64,000 bases of DNA from Delphinus delphis (Eukaryota > Chordata > Mammalia > Artiodactyla > Delphinidae), in NCBI RefSeq assembly GCF_949987515.2, contig NC_082687.1:23110148-23174147 (forward strand), in the 5' to 3' direction. A model generated the notes under the pieces. It saw only the letters and a program-made list of their open reading frames with translations. It was not told where the DNA came from and did no database searches. This document shows, piece by piece, positions 36,508-47,802 of the stretch. Made by a program: the position numbers and the translations under genes. How positions within the stretch are numbered: the stretch's first letter is position 1; every line of letters starts with the position of its first letter.

Positions 36508-36935
36508 TTTTTTTTATTAGCTATTTATTTTATACATATTAATGTATATATGTCAATCCCAATCTCCCAATTCATCCCACCACCACCACACCTCCCAGCG
36601 TACCCGCCTTGGTGTTGATACACTTGTTCTCTACATCTGTGTCTCTATTTCTGCCTTGCAAACCAGTACCATCTTCTAGATTGCATATATATGCGTTAAT
36701 ATACAATATTTGTTTTTCTCTTTCTGACTTACTTCACTCTGTATGGCAATCTCGAGGTCCTTCCACGTCTCTGCAAATGGCACTATTTTGTTCCTTTTTA
36801 TGGCTGAGCAATAATCCATTGTATATACGTACCACATCTTTATCCATTCGTCTATCGATGGGCATTTAGGCTGCTTCCATGACCTGGCTATTGTAAATAG
36901 TGCTGCAATGAACATTGGGGTGCATATGTCTTTTT

Positions 36936-37137
36936 TTTTTTTTTTGCGGTATGCAGGCCTCTCACTGTTGTGGTCTCTCCCGTTGCAGAGCACAGGCTCC
37001 GGACACACAGGCTCAGCGGCCATGGCTCATGGGCCCAGCCGCTCTGCGGCATGTGGGATCCTCCCAGACCGGGGCACGAACCCATGTCCCCTGCATCGGC
37101 AGGTGGACTCTCAACCACTGTGCCACAAGGGAAGCCC
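36936..37137 (-). mobile_element. Short CHR-1-type SINE nested in L1-B
   Basis: T tract, 'gcggtatgcaggcctctcac' and end 'cacaagggaagcccc'. Flanks 'catatgtcttttt' (36923-36935) and 'catgtgtcttttt' (37138-37150) are its target duplication with one mismatch. It is the innermost and youngest layer of a four-deep nest. Confidence 0.92.
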
Positions 37138-38800
37138 CATGTGTCTTTTTTAATTATGGGTTCCTCTGGGTAAATGCCCAGTAGTGGGATTGCTGGGTCA
37201 CATGGTAATTCTATTTTTAGTTTTGTAAGGAACCTCCATACTGTTCTCCATAGTAACTGTATCAATTTACATTCCCACCAACCCTACAAGAGGGTTCCCT
37301 TTTCTCCACAAAATCTCAACATTTGTAGTTTGTAGATTTTCTGATGTTGGCCACTCTGACTGGTGTGAGAGGATACCTCATTGTAGTTTTGATTCACATT
37401 TCTCTAATAATTCGTGACGTTGAACAGCTTTTCATGTGCCTCTTGGCCATCTGTATCTCTTCTTTGGAGAAATATCTATTTAGGTCTTCTGCCCATTTTT
37501 CGATTGGATTCTTTGTTTTTATAATATTGACCTGAATGAGCTGTTCACATATCTTGGAGATTAATCCTATGTCCATTGATTCATTTCCAAATATTTTCTC
37601 CCATTCTGAGGGTTGTCTTTTCGTCTTGTTTACAGTTTCCTATGCTGTGCAAAACTTTCAAGTTTCATTAAGTTCTATTTGTTTATTTTTGTTTTTATTT
37701 CCATAACTCTAGGAGGTGCGTCAAAAAAAATCTTGCTGTGATTTATGTCAAAAGTGTTCTTCCTATGTTTTCTTCTAAGAGTTTTATACTGTCTGGTCTT
37801 TAATCCATTTTGAGTTTATTTTTGTGTATGATATTAGGAAGGGTTCTAATTTCATTATTTTACATGTAGCAGTCCAGTTTTCCCAGCACCACTTATTGAA
37901 GAGACTATCTTTTCTCCATTGTATATCCTTGCCTCCTTTGTCATAGATTAGTGGACCATAGGTGCATGGGTTTATCTCTGAGCTTTCTATCCTGTTCCAT
38001 TGATCTATATTTCTGTTTCTGTGCCAGTACCATATTGTCTTGATTACTGTAGCTTTGTAGTATAGTCTGAAGTCAGGGAGTCTGATTCCTCCAGCTCTGT
38101 TTTTTCCCCTCAAGATTGCTTTGGCTATTTGGGGTCTTTTGTGTCTCCATACAAGTTTTAAGATTTTTTGTTCTACTTCTGTAAAATGTGCCATTGGTAA
38201 TTTGATAGGGATTGCACTGAATCTGTGGATTGCTTTGGGTAGTATAGTCATTTTCACAATATTGATTCTTCCAATCCAAGAACATGGTATATCTCTCCAT
38301 CTGTCTGTGTTATCTTTTATTTCTTTCATCAGTGTCTTATAGTTTTCTGAGTACAGGTCTTTTACCTCCTTAGGTAGGTTTATTCCTAGGTATTTTATTA
38401 TTTTTGTTGCAATGGTGAATGGGATTGTTTCCTTAATTTCTCCTTCTGATCTTTCGTTGTTAATGTTTATGAATGCAAGAGATTTCTGTGCATTTTGTAT
38501 CCTGTAACTTTACCAAATTCATTAATTAGCTCTAGCAGTTTTCTGGTTGCATATTTAGGATTCTTTATGTATAGTATCATGTCATCTGCAAACAGTGATA
38601 GTTTTACTTCTTCTTTTCCAATTTGTATTCCTTTTATTTCTTTTTCTTCTCTGGTTGCCATGGCTAGGACTTCCAAAGCTATGTTGAATAATAGTGGCGA
38701 GAGTGGACATCCATGTCTTGTTAATGACTTAGAGGAAGTGCTTTCATTGTTCACCACTGAGAATGATGTTTTCTGTGGGTTTGTTGTATATTGCCTTTAT

Positions 38801-38860
38801 GATGTTGAGATAAGTTCCCTCTATGCCCTCTATGTTGAGGTAAGTTCCCTCTATGCCACC
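38801..38860 (-). repeat. 30-bp tandem duplication in L1-B ORF2
   Basis: Two adjacent 30-bp units (38801-38830, 38831-38860) share 'aagttccctctatgcc' and differ at four positions. In ORF2 this duplicates ten codons around a GTYLN motif near the reverse transcriptase palm. L1-C carries the motif once. Confidence 0.85.
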
Positions 38861-39838
38861 TCATCAATGGGTGTTGAGTTTTGTCAAAAGCTTTCTCTGC
38901 ATCTACTGAGATGATCATATGGTTTTTATTCTTCAGTTGTCAATACAGTGTATCACATTGATTGATTTGCATATATTGAAGATTCCTTGCAACCCTGAGA
39001 TAAATCCCAACTGACCATGGTGTATGATCCTTTTAATGTGTTGTTGGATTCTGTTTGCTAGTATTTTGTTGAGGAATTTTGCATCTATATTCATCACTGA
39101 CATTGGTCTGTAATTTTCTTTTTTTGCAGTATCTTTGTCTGATTTTGGTATCAGGGTGATGGTGGCCTCGTAGAATGAGTTTGGGAGTGTTCCTTAGTCT
39201 GCAATTTTTTGGAAGAGCTTGAGAAGAATGGGTGTTAGCTCTTCTCTAAATGTTTGATAGAACTCACCTGTGAAGCCATCTGGTCTTGAACTATTGTTTG
39301 TTGGAAGATTTTTAATCACAGTTTCAATTTCATTACTTGTGATTGGTCTGTTCATATTTTCTATTCTTCCTGGTTCAGTCTTGGAAGGTTATACCTTTTT
39401 AAGAATTTGTCCATTTCTTCCAGGTTGTCCATTTTATTGGCATAGAGTTGTTTGTAGTAGTATCGCATGATGCTTTGTATTTCTGTGGTGTCCATTATAA
39501 CTTCTTTTTCATTTGTAATTTCATTGATTTGAGGCCTCTCTCTCTTATTCTTCATGAGTCTGGCTAAAGGTTTATCAATTTTGTTTATCTTCTCAAAGAA
39601 CCAGCTTTTAGTTTTACTGACCTTTGCTATTGTTTTGTTTCTATTTCATTTATTTTTGTCTAATCTTTATGATTTCTTTCCTTCTACTAACTTTGGATAT
39701 TGTTTGTTCTTCTTTCTCTAGTTCCCTTACATGTAAGGTTAGATTGTTTATTTGAGATTTTTCTTGTTTCCTGAGGTAGGCTTGTATTGCTATAAACTTC
39801 CCTCTTAGAACTCCTTTTGCTGCATCCCATAGGTGTTT

Positions 39839-40108
39839 GATTGTCATATTTTCATTTACATTTATCTCTAGTTATTTTTTGATTTCCTCTTTGATTTCTT
39901 CAGTGATCTTTTGGTTACGTAGTAACATACTGTTTAGCCTCCATGTGTCTGTGTTTTTTACATTTTTTCCCTGGATTGTCATATTTTTGTTTTCATTTAT
40001 CTCTAGTTATTTTTTGATTTCCTCTTTGATTTCTTCAGTGATCTTTTGGTTACATAGTAACATACTGTTTAGCCTCCATGTGTTTGTGTTTTTTACATTT
40101 TTTCCCTG
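39839..40108 (-). repeat. 135-bp in-frame tandem duplication in L1-B ORF2
   Basis: Two units of exactly 135 bp (39839-39973 and 39974-40108) without indels between them. Most differences cluster near 39852-39862. 135 is 45 codons, so the ORF2 frame is kept across the join. L1-A and L1-C have the segment once. Confidence 0.92.
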
Positions 40109-40940
40109 TAATTTATTTCTAATCTCATAGTGTGTGTTTGGAAAACATGCTTGATATGATTACAATTTTCTTAACTTTGCCAAGGCTTCATCTGTGGCCC
40201 AAGATGTGATCTATCCTGGAGAATGTTCCATGTTCCCCTGAGAAGAAAGTGTAATCTACTGTTTGGGGATGGAATGTTCTATAAATATCAATTAAATCTC
40301 TCTGGTCTGTTGTGTCATGTAAAGCTTGTGTTTCCTTATTAATTTTCTGTCTGGATGATCTGCCCATTGGTGTAAGTGAGGTGTTAAAGTCCCCCACTCT
40401 TATTGTGCTACTGTCGATTTCCTCTTTTATAGCTGTTAGCATTTGCCTTATGTATCGAGGTGCTCCTATGTTGGGAGCATATACATTTATAATTGTTATA
40501 TCTTCTTCTTGGATTGATCCCTTGATCATTATGTAGTGTCCTTCCTTGTCTCTTGTAACATTCTTTATTTTAAAGTCTATCTTATCTGCTATGAGGTTTG
40601 CTACTCAGGCTTTCTTTTGATTTCCATTTGCATGGAATATCTTTTCCCATCCCCTCACTTTCAGTCTGTATGTGTCCCTAGGTCTGAAGTGGGTCTCTTA
40701 TAGACAGCATATATATGTATGCTGGTCTTGTTTTTGTATCCATTCAGCAAGCCTGTGTCTTATGGTCCGAGCATTTAATCCATTCATATTTAAGGTAATT
40801 ATCGATATGTATGTTCCTATTACCATTTTCTTAATTGTTCTGGGTTTGGTTTTGTAGGTCCTTTTCCGCTCTTGTGTTTCCCACTTGGCGCAGTTCCTTT
40901 AGCATTTGTTGTTGATCCGGTTCGGTGGTGCTGAATTGTC

Positions 40941-41791
40941 TCAACTTTTGCTTGTCTGTAAAGCTTTTGATTTCTCTGTTGAATCTGAATGAGATCCTTG
41001 CCAGGTAGAGTAATCTTGGTGTCTTAGGGTCTTCCCTTTCATCACTTTAAATATATCATGCCACTCCCATCTGGCTTGTAAAGTTTCTGCTGAGAAATCA
41101 GCTGTTAACCTTATGGGAGTTCTCTTGTGTGTTATTTGTCATTTTTCCCTCGTTGCCTGTAAGAATTTTTCTTTCTCTTTAATTTTTGTCAGTTTGATTA
41201 CTATATGTCTTCGCATGTTTCTCTAGGGTTTATCCTCCCTGGGACTCTCTGTGCTTCCTGGACTTGGGTGGCTATTTCTTTTCCCATGTTAGGGAAGTGT
41301 TCGACTATAATCTTTTCAAATATTCTCTCGAGTCCTTTCTCTCTCTCTTCTCCTTCTGGGACCCTTATAATGCGAATGTTGGTGCAGTTAATGTTGTCCC
41401 AGAGGTCTCTTAGGCTGTCTTCATTTATTTTCATTCCTTTTTCTTTATTCTGTTCCAAGGCAGTGAATTCCACCATTCTGTCTTTCAGGTCACTTATCCA
41501 TTCTTCTGCCTCAGTTATTCTGCTATTGATTCCTTTAACGTATTTTTTCATTTCAGTTATTGCATTGTTCATCTCTGTTTGTTTGTTCTTTAATTCTTCT
41601 AGGTGTTTGTTAAACATTTCTTGCATCTTCTTGATCTTTGCCTCCATTCTTTTTCCGAGGTCCTGGATCATTTTCAGTATCATTATACTGAATTCTTTTT
41701 CTGGAAGGTTGCCTATCTTCTCTTCATTTAGTTGCTTTTCTGGGGTTTTCTCTTATTCCTTCATCTGGTACCTAGCCCTCACCTTTTTCAT
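40941..41791 (-). pseudogene. L1-B ORF1 remnant (RNA-binding chaperone)
   Basis: ORF1p coats L1 RNA as a coiled-coil trimer. The likely start is the ATG at 41791 and the natural stop at 40941. The longest clean piece, 41201-41683, shows the heptad-rich coiled coil (KRMEAKIKKMQEMFNKHLEE) and the RRM start (NIRIIRVPEGEEREK). A frame change near 41200 ('RETCEDI' then stop) cuts the RRM from the C-terminal domain, and the N-terminal end is also out of frame. Confidence 0.88.
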
Positions 41792-42693
41792 TTTGTCTAT
41801 CTTTCTGTGAGTGTGGTTTTCGTTCCACAGGCTGCAGGAATGTAGTTCTTCTTGCTTCTGTCATCAGCCCTTTGGTGGATGAGGCTATCAGAGGCTTGTG
41901 TAAGCTTCCTGATGGGAGGGACTGGTGGTAGGTAGAGCTGAGTGTTGCCCTGGTGGGCAGAGCTCAGTAAAACTTAATCTGCTTGCCTGCTGATGAGTTG
42001 GGCTGAGTTCCCTCCCTGTTGGTTGTTTGGCCTGAGGCAACCAAGCACTGGAGGCTACAGGCTCTTTGGTGGGGCTAATGCAGATTCTAGGAGGGCTCAC
42101 ACCAAGGAGTACTTACCAGAACTTCTGCTGCTGCTGTTCTTGTCCCCACAGTGAGCCACAGCCACTCCATGCCTCTGCAGGAGACTCTCCCACACTAGCA
42201 GGTAGGTCTGGTTCAGTCTCCTATGGGGTCATTGTTCCTTCCCCCTGGGTCCTGTTGTGCACACTACTTTTTGTGTGCCCTCCAAGTGGAGTCTCTGTTT
42301 CCCCTAGCCCTGTCAAAGTCTTGCAATCAAATCCTGATAGCCTTCCAAGACTGATTCTCTGGGAAGTCCCCCTCCCATTGCTGATCCCCAGGTTGGGAAG
42401 CCTGATGTTGGGCTCAGAACCTTCATTCCAGTGGCGGGATTTCTGTGGTATAATTGTTCTCCAGTCTGTGAGTCACCCACCCATCTGTTATGGGATTAGA
42501 TTTTACTATGATTGGGTCCCTCCTACCATCTCATTGCAGCTTCTCCTTTGTCTCTGGATGTGGTGTATCTTTTTTGTTGAGTTCCAGTGTCCTCCTGTAG
42601 ATGATTGTTCAGCAGTTACTTGTGATTCCAGTGGTCTCACAATACAGAGTGAGCACACGTCCTTCTACGCCACCGTCTTACACCAATCTCTAG
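41792..42693 (-). promoter_or_regulatory. L1-B 5' UTR (internal promoter region)
   Basis: About 900 bp upstream of ORF1, richer in G+C than the surroundings, ending at the L1 start 'gagattggtgtaagacggtg'. In the L1 family this region carries the internal RNA polymerase II promoter. No activity can be judged from sequence. Only this L1 in the window retains it in full. Confidence 0.75.
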
Positions 42694-42827
42694 CCATTTA
42701 CATATTGTCTGCCATTGCTTTTGTGCTACAATGGCAGGGTTCAGTAGCTGCAACAGAGACTATACGACTTGCAAAGCCTAAAATATTTACTGTCTGGCCC
42801 TTAAAAGAAAATGTTTGCCAACCCTTG
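42694..42827 (-). mobile_element. hAT-like MER transposon, right part (split)
   Basis: 'attgtctgccattgcttttg', 'ctacaatggcagggttcagt' and 'gcaaagcctaaaatatttac' continue the element begun at 36416 and end with the inverted end 'aaatgtttgccaacccttgg'. Joining it to the left part restores an ordinary MITE-length element, so L1-B is the interruption. Confidence 0.7.
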
Positions 42828-44190
42828 GACTAAACACTTCAGTTATACAGCAGATTTTACAAGACTGAATTAAAAAGCCAGATCCAACTATATGCTGCCA
42901 ACAAAAAACTCAGTTTAAATTTAAAGAAGACAAATAAATTGAGAGTGAAAGAATGGGGAAAGATCTACAATGTAAACAGGAAGCATAAGAAAGCTGGTGT
43001 CATTATATTAGTACGAGACAAAGTAGATTTCAAGACAAAAATATATTCCAGTACATAAGGATGGATATTTCACAATGATAAAAGTGTCAGTCCATCAGGA
43101 AGATAGATTATCTTAAATATGTATCCTCCTTATAATAAAGGTTCAAAGTTCATGAAGCAAAAACCGATAGAACTAGAGGGAGAAATAAGCAAATCCATAA
43201 TCATTGTTGATTTTTAATATCCTTCTCTCAATAACTGATATATATAATAAGAAGACAAGCAAGTCAATAAAGAAAAAGATAATCTTAACACGGCCTAACC
43301 ATCTTGACCTAGTTGACAATTATAGAATCCTGTATCCAACAGCTGCAGTACAGACATTCTTTTAAACAATATATGGAACATTCACCATGATAGAATCTAC
43401 GCCAGCCAGAAAATAAACCTCAATATATTTTAAAAGATGGAAATCTCACAGTGTACATTCTCTTTTCAAAGTGGAATTAAATTAAAAATATATAACAGCT
43501 ATTTAGTAGAGAAAAACAATTAAAAATTAAATAACCCATGTCTAAATAATACATGGGCAAAAGAAAAAAATTGTAAAGAAAATTAGAAAATGTCCATACT
43601 GTATAACGAGAATACAACATAGCAATATTTATGGGACATAACTAAAAGAAGTAATTAGAAAGAGATTCATAGCTTTAAGTGCCCATATTAGAAAATAAGA
43701 TCTAAATTTCTGACTTAAGAACCAGAAAATGGAAGAACAAAACTAAACTCAAAGGAAGGAGAAGGAAAGAAATATTAAAAATCAAAGATTAAACCAAAGA
43801 AATATTAAATAGACAAACAACAGAGAACATTAAAGAGACAAAACTAAAGAAACAAAGAAACCAAAGACACATTAAATAGACAAATAGAGAAAAATTTTTA
43901 AAAACACAAGTTGATTTTTTGAAAACTTTAATGAATCTAATAAACCCCTAGCAAAGTAATCAGGAATAAAAGAGGGGAAACAAATTAAGAAAATTAGTAA
44001 CAAAATAATAGATATTGCTAGAGGTACTACAGACATTGAAGGAAAAAAGGAAATATGAACAACTTTATGCCTATTAAACAAATAACTTAGAGGAAATTCA
44101 CATATTCTCTGAACAACTCAACTTACCAAAACTGAATCAAGGAGAAATAGAAATAGAAATAGAATGGTATTCCTCCTTCTATTAAATAAT
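42828..44190 (+). repeat. Ancient L1M-like element, right part (split)
   Basis: 'actaaacacttcagttatac' and 'gatccaactatatgctgcca' equal the beginning of L1 ORF2 after the ORF1 spacer. Later 'ttgacaattatagaatcctg' and 'taaacccctagcaaagtaat' belong to the endonuclease and linker regions. It continues the part ending at 36415. Highly decayed. Confidence 0.7.
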
Positions 44191-44299
44191 TTGAATTCAT
44201 AATCAGAAACTTTCCCACAAAGAGAGAAGACATAAAAATAGAAAAAAAACAGTAGAAGTGTAAGAGGAAAAATACGACAAATAAGAAGCACAAAATAAT

Positions 44300-44930
44300 A
44301 GCAGTAAGAATTTCAAATATGTTAGGAAAGACAATACATAAAAATAGACTAAATGGGTAAAAAGAATAAAAGTGGTATAGCTATATTACTACACAATATC
44401 AGACAAAATACACTGTAAGCCAAAAAAAAGTATTGGGGATAATGCGATCTGTACTTAATGATAAAATATACAATTCACCTGAAAATATAACAATGAGCAA
44501 TTCTAAAATTGTGTTCACCTTGCTATATAAAATAAAAATTGATAGAATTACAAGGACAAAATGAAATATTTATCATCGTACCATGATAATGGGAGACTTG
44601 AACACCCTTAACATATTTTAAAATGTTTTTGAGTACTTACTATAACAAGGAAAGAATAATTAATAAATATGCCAAATATCTGAACACAAATGATAGAAAT
44701 ATATTTTATACATTTAATAATACATGAATGATGGAAATAATAAAATTCTGTGCCTATCAAAAGATAAAACATATTCTCAAGTATACATGGAATATTTATT
44801 ACCCAAACTGACTAAATATTAAGTTCTTTTTAGACTCTTGCTCTAATCACAATAAAAAAATTAGAGATCAATCACAAAAACATCCAAGCAATTCAGAAAA
44901 GTCTCCAAAACAGTTTCTGATTTTTGTACC
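44300..44930 (+). repeat. Further ancient L1M endonuclease-region fragment
   Basis: 'gtggtatagctatattacta', 'gataatgggagacttgaaca' and 'aaaattagagatcaatcaca' repeat the endonuclease region already seen at 43.0-43.5 kb, so this is another old L1 insertion or a duplicated part. Decayed. Confidence 0.55.
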
Positions 44931-45844
44931 ATCATTTTAAAATGCATCCTTTGATCATGTGGTTTAATACTGATCTCTTCTAGGCATCATACTAAAATGT
45001 TTTGCATGTACTAAAAAAATTAATAATAAAAGGATGATATAGTAATAAAGAATGAGAAGATAGGAAGAAGGCCGAAAAGACAGGAACATTAAGCCTAGAA
45101 TGTGATTCTGAACTTGATCTTGCTTCACAAAAGGAAAAAATGTTTTAAATAACATTATTGGGACAATTACTGGAATTGGAAATAAGGGCTGCAGATTAAA
45201 GAAAAATACTGTATCGATACTAAATTTCCTGGATTTGAAAACTAAACTATAGATTTGTAACAGAATATTCTTGTTCTTAGGAAATACTAATACTAATGGA
45301 ATACTAATGGAAATACTAATGGAAATACTAATGGAAGGGACAGGTCATGATGTAGGCAACCTACTTTCAAACAGTTCAGAAAATAAGACATGTTGTGTGT
45401 GTGCACATACATGCACAGCACAACTCTGTGTGTGTGTAATAATCAAGCAATGTGGCAAAATGTTTAAAAAATTAAATTAAAAATGAAATGTTTAGAAAAA
45501 TGATTCTAAGTAAAAGAGCATAGTTGTATGCATATTTTTTTACTTTTGGGGGCAACTCTTCTATAAACATGAAATTATTTCAAAATAAAACATTTTTAAA
45601 CACAGAACCAGATAAATTAGCTTTCTTCACCACCACTTCAACTTAACACATTACATGAAAGTGAGTGACATTAATTCAATAAAAAAGGATTTTGTCATTT
45701 AAAAACATAGAGGAAATTTAAATTCATAAATTTTACACACAGAAAACATAGATATTATCCACTAATTGTAACTGAGTTCAGAAGAGTTGTAATATATGAG
45801 ATAAAGCAGAACTATCAACAGGACTTCTAAGAGAGACAGTGTAA
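44931..45844. other. No recognised feature apart from a 12-mer minisatellite
   Basis: A short array of 'aaatactaatgg' units (with shortened units at its left) lies at about 45280-45340. A TG-rich patch lies near 45393-45440. The rest is AT-rich and unassigned. Confidence 0.5.
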
Positions 45845-46062
45845 GGAATTTAGCTTTAGAGGCACACAGACATGGACTTGAATACCGGATCTGGTGTTGA
45901 CCACTCATGTGTCCTTAAGTAATTTTCTTAATCTCTGAGCTTTAGTGGCTTCATTTATATCTTGGTGACAATGGGCCTACCCTGCAGCATTGTTGTGAGG
46001 ATTACAGATAATGTAAAGCACTTAACATAAACACTTCAGATATGGCAGCTGCCATTATCATA
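45845..46062 (+). repeat. MIR SINE
   Basis: 'aggcacacagacatggactt', 'ttaatctctgagctttagtg', 'gcattgttgtgaggattaca' and 'gtaaagcacttaacataaac' span nearly the full plus-strand MIR. The best-covered MIR in the window. Confidence 0.85.
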
Positions 46063-46742
46063 AAGTAGTGACACACCTAGAAATGTACAAAAAAAGAATG
46101 ATTCCACTTACAACACCAATATATTCAAGCTATGGCTGTTAATTCTGTTCATAATACAAAAGTTATTGAAATAGAAGGAAAAATCATAACAAGAAAATAT
46201 AGGAAGACAGAAATAAATGTAACGACTACCATTGTCCTCGTTAAGATTATTAACTGAAAATGTACATTAATCCCTAAGCAAACATTTAATGTCATACCTC
46301 AGACAATCCCACAAAGACAGTGGTGATACAACTCATTTGGAAGAATAAAGAAGATGAAATTATATAAGGGTAGTATTAAAGCCCTGATACACTTAACTGA
46401 TGAAATGCTAACCTATGCTACAAAGTGAAAATTATTGAAACCACAAAGTATCTAACACAGAAAAATAAATTAATAGAATAGAAAAGATAATCAAAAAAGG
46501 AATCAAATCATTATCAGACCTTAATAAAGGCCAAATTAAAGTAACAAAATAATGAACAAAAGAATCATTATTAATAACTATTAATGAAGATAGTGTGGAA
46601 AAGAGTTGCATAAATCCATAATTTAAACCTTCATGGCCATACATTTCAAAACGGTCAAATAATATAAAACCATTTTAATATATAGTTTTTTTCCCATCTG
46701 AGAATGAGATTAAAACTTTTTAGTATTAAGAGATGAACAGAG
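46063..46742. other. Unassigned AT-rich DNA, possibly old L1
   Basis: Sequence from about 46430 is A-rich and L1M-like in style ('aataaaggccaaattaaagt') but too decayed for me to support an assignment. Confidence 0.35.
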
Positions 46743-46838
46743 ATAGCCTCATCCACCAGAGGGCAGACAGCATAAGCAAGAAGAACTACAGTCCTACAGC
46801 CAGTGCAACAAAAACCACATTCACAGAAGATAGACAAG

Positions 46839-47688
46839 ATGAAAAGGCAAAGGGCTATGCATTAGATGAAGGAAAGAGATAAAACCCCAGAAAAACAACT
46901 AAATGAGGTGGAGAGAGGCAACCTTTGAGGAAAATAATTCAGAATAATGATAGTGAAGATAATTCATGACCTCGGAAAAAGAATGGAGGCAAAGATCGAG
47001 AAGAGGCAAGAAATGTTTAACAAACACCTAGAAGAATTAAAGAACAAACAAACAGAGATGAACAATACAATAACTGAAATGAAAAATACACTAGAAGGAA
47101 TCAATAGCAGAATAACTGAGGCAGAAAAACAGATAAGCAACCTAGAAGACAGAGTGCTGGAATTCACTGCTGTGGAACAGAATAAAGAAAAAACAATGAA
47201 AATAAATGAAGACAGCCTAAGAGACCTCTGGGACAACATTAAATGCAACAATATTCACACATTAAAAGGATCCCAGAAGGAGAAGAGACAGAGAAAGGAC
47301 CCAAGAAAATATTTGAAGAGATTATAGTCAGAAACTTCCCTAACATGGGAAAGGAAATAGCCACCCAAGTCCAGGAAGTGCAGAGAGTCCCAGGGAGGAT
47401 AAACCCTAGGAGAAACATGCCAAGACATATGGTAAGCAAGTTGATAAAAATTAAAGAGAAAGAAAAATTATTACAAGGAACGAGGGAAAAATGACAAAAA
47501 CATACAAGGGAACTCCCATAAGGTTAACAGCTGATTTCTCAAGAGAAACTTTACAAGCCAGATGGGAGTGGAATGATATATTTAAAGTGATGAAAGGGAA
47601 GACCCTACACCAGGATTACTCTACCTGGCAAGGATCGCATTCAGATTTGACAGAGAAATCAAAAGCTTTACAGACAAGCAAAAGTTGA
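46839..47688 (+). pseudogene. L1-C ORF1 remnant
   Basis: The start ATG at 46839 is followed by a stop nine codons on (MKRQRAMH then TAG). The coiled coil is clean in 46947-47327 (KRMEAKIEKRQEMFNKHLEE). A frame change near 47265 moves the RRM (RIPEGEETEKGPKKIFEE) into another frame at 47243-47494, and the C-terminal domain follows at 47491-47688 (RLTADFSRETLQARWEWNDI). All three ORF1p domains are thus present in order but in separate frames. Confidence 0.9.
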
Positions 47689-47802
47689 GACAATTCAGCA
47701 CCACCGAACCGGATCAACAACAAGTGCTAAAGGAACTTCGCCAAGTGGGAAACACAAGAGAAGAAAAGGGCCTACAAAAACAAACCCAAAACAATTAAGA
47801 AA

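Larger units (their letters stand above)
36676..40826 (-). pseudogene. L1-B ORF2 remnant (endonuclease/reverse transcriptase)
   Basis: Start at the ATG of MVIGTYIS at 40826. Endonuclease pieces at 40188-40529 contain GDFNTS and SRIDHILGH, the Asp/His motifs of the APE-like nuclease. Linker at 39361-39847, with a 45-codon tandem duplication at 39839-40108. Reverse transcriptase at 38467-38757 shows CPLSPLLFN and LFADDMILY. The thumb/C-terminal part is at 37784-38329. The Cys-rich end and the last codons (SQKEKNKYCILTHIYAI) reach 36676. Stops and frame shifts separate the parts, a 10-codon duplication lies at 38801-38860, and a SINE splits the C-terminal region. Confidence 0.9.
36508..42693 (-). 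mobile_element. L1-B: full-length L1 LINE
   Basis: Read on the minus strand it has a 5' UTR starting 'gagattggtgtaagacggtg', ORF1, ORF2, a 3' UTR and a short A tail ('aataaaaaaaagta' at 36508-36520). 'ccatttac' at 36500-36507 and 42694-42701 is the core of the target duplication (longer with one mismatch). Without the nested SINE it is about 6.0 kb, the normal length of a mammalian L1. Both ORFs are interrupted, and ORF2 contains in-frame tandem duplications of 135 and 30 bp. Inactive now. Confidence 0.92.

Noticed and set aside
39837..40130. 97-codon frame with an internally repeated membrane-like sequence
   Set aside because: Antisense to L1-B ORF2; the repeat is the 135-bp tandem duplication, not a transporter.
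41205..41810. 201-codon hydrophobic-looking frame on the plus strand
   Set aside because: Antisense shadow of L1-B ORF1; the Ser/Phe/Leu-rich look is the complement of the Lys/Glu-rich coiled coil.
42066..42833. 255-codon open frame, one of the longest in the window
   Set aside because: It lies antisense across the L1-B 5' UTR and runs into the hAT-like element; its length reflects the base composition there.
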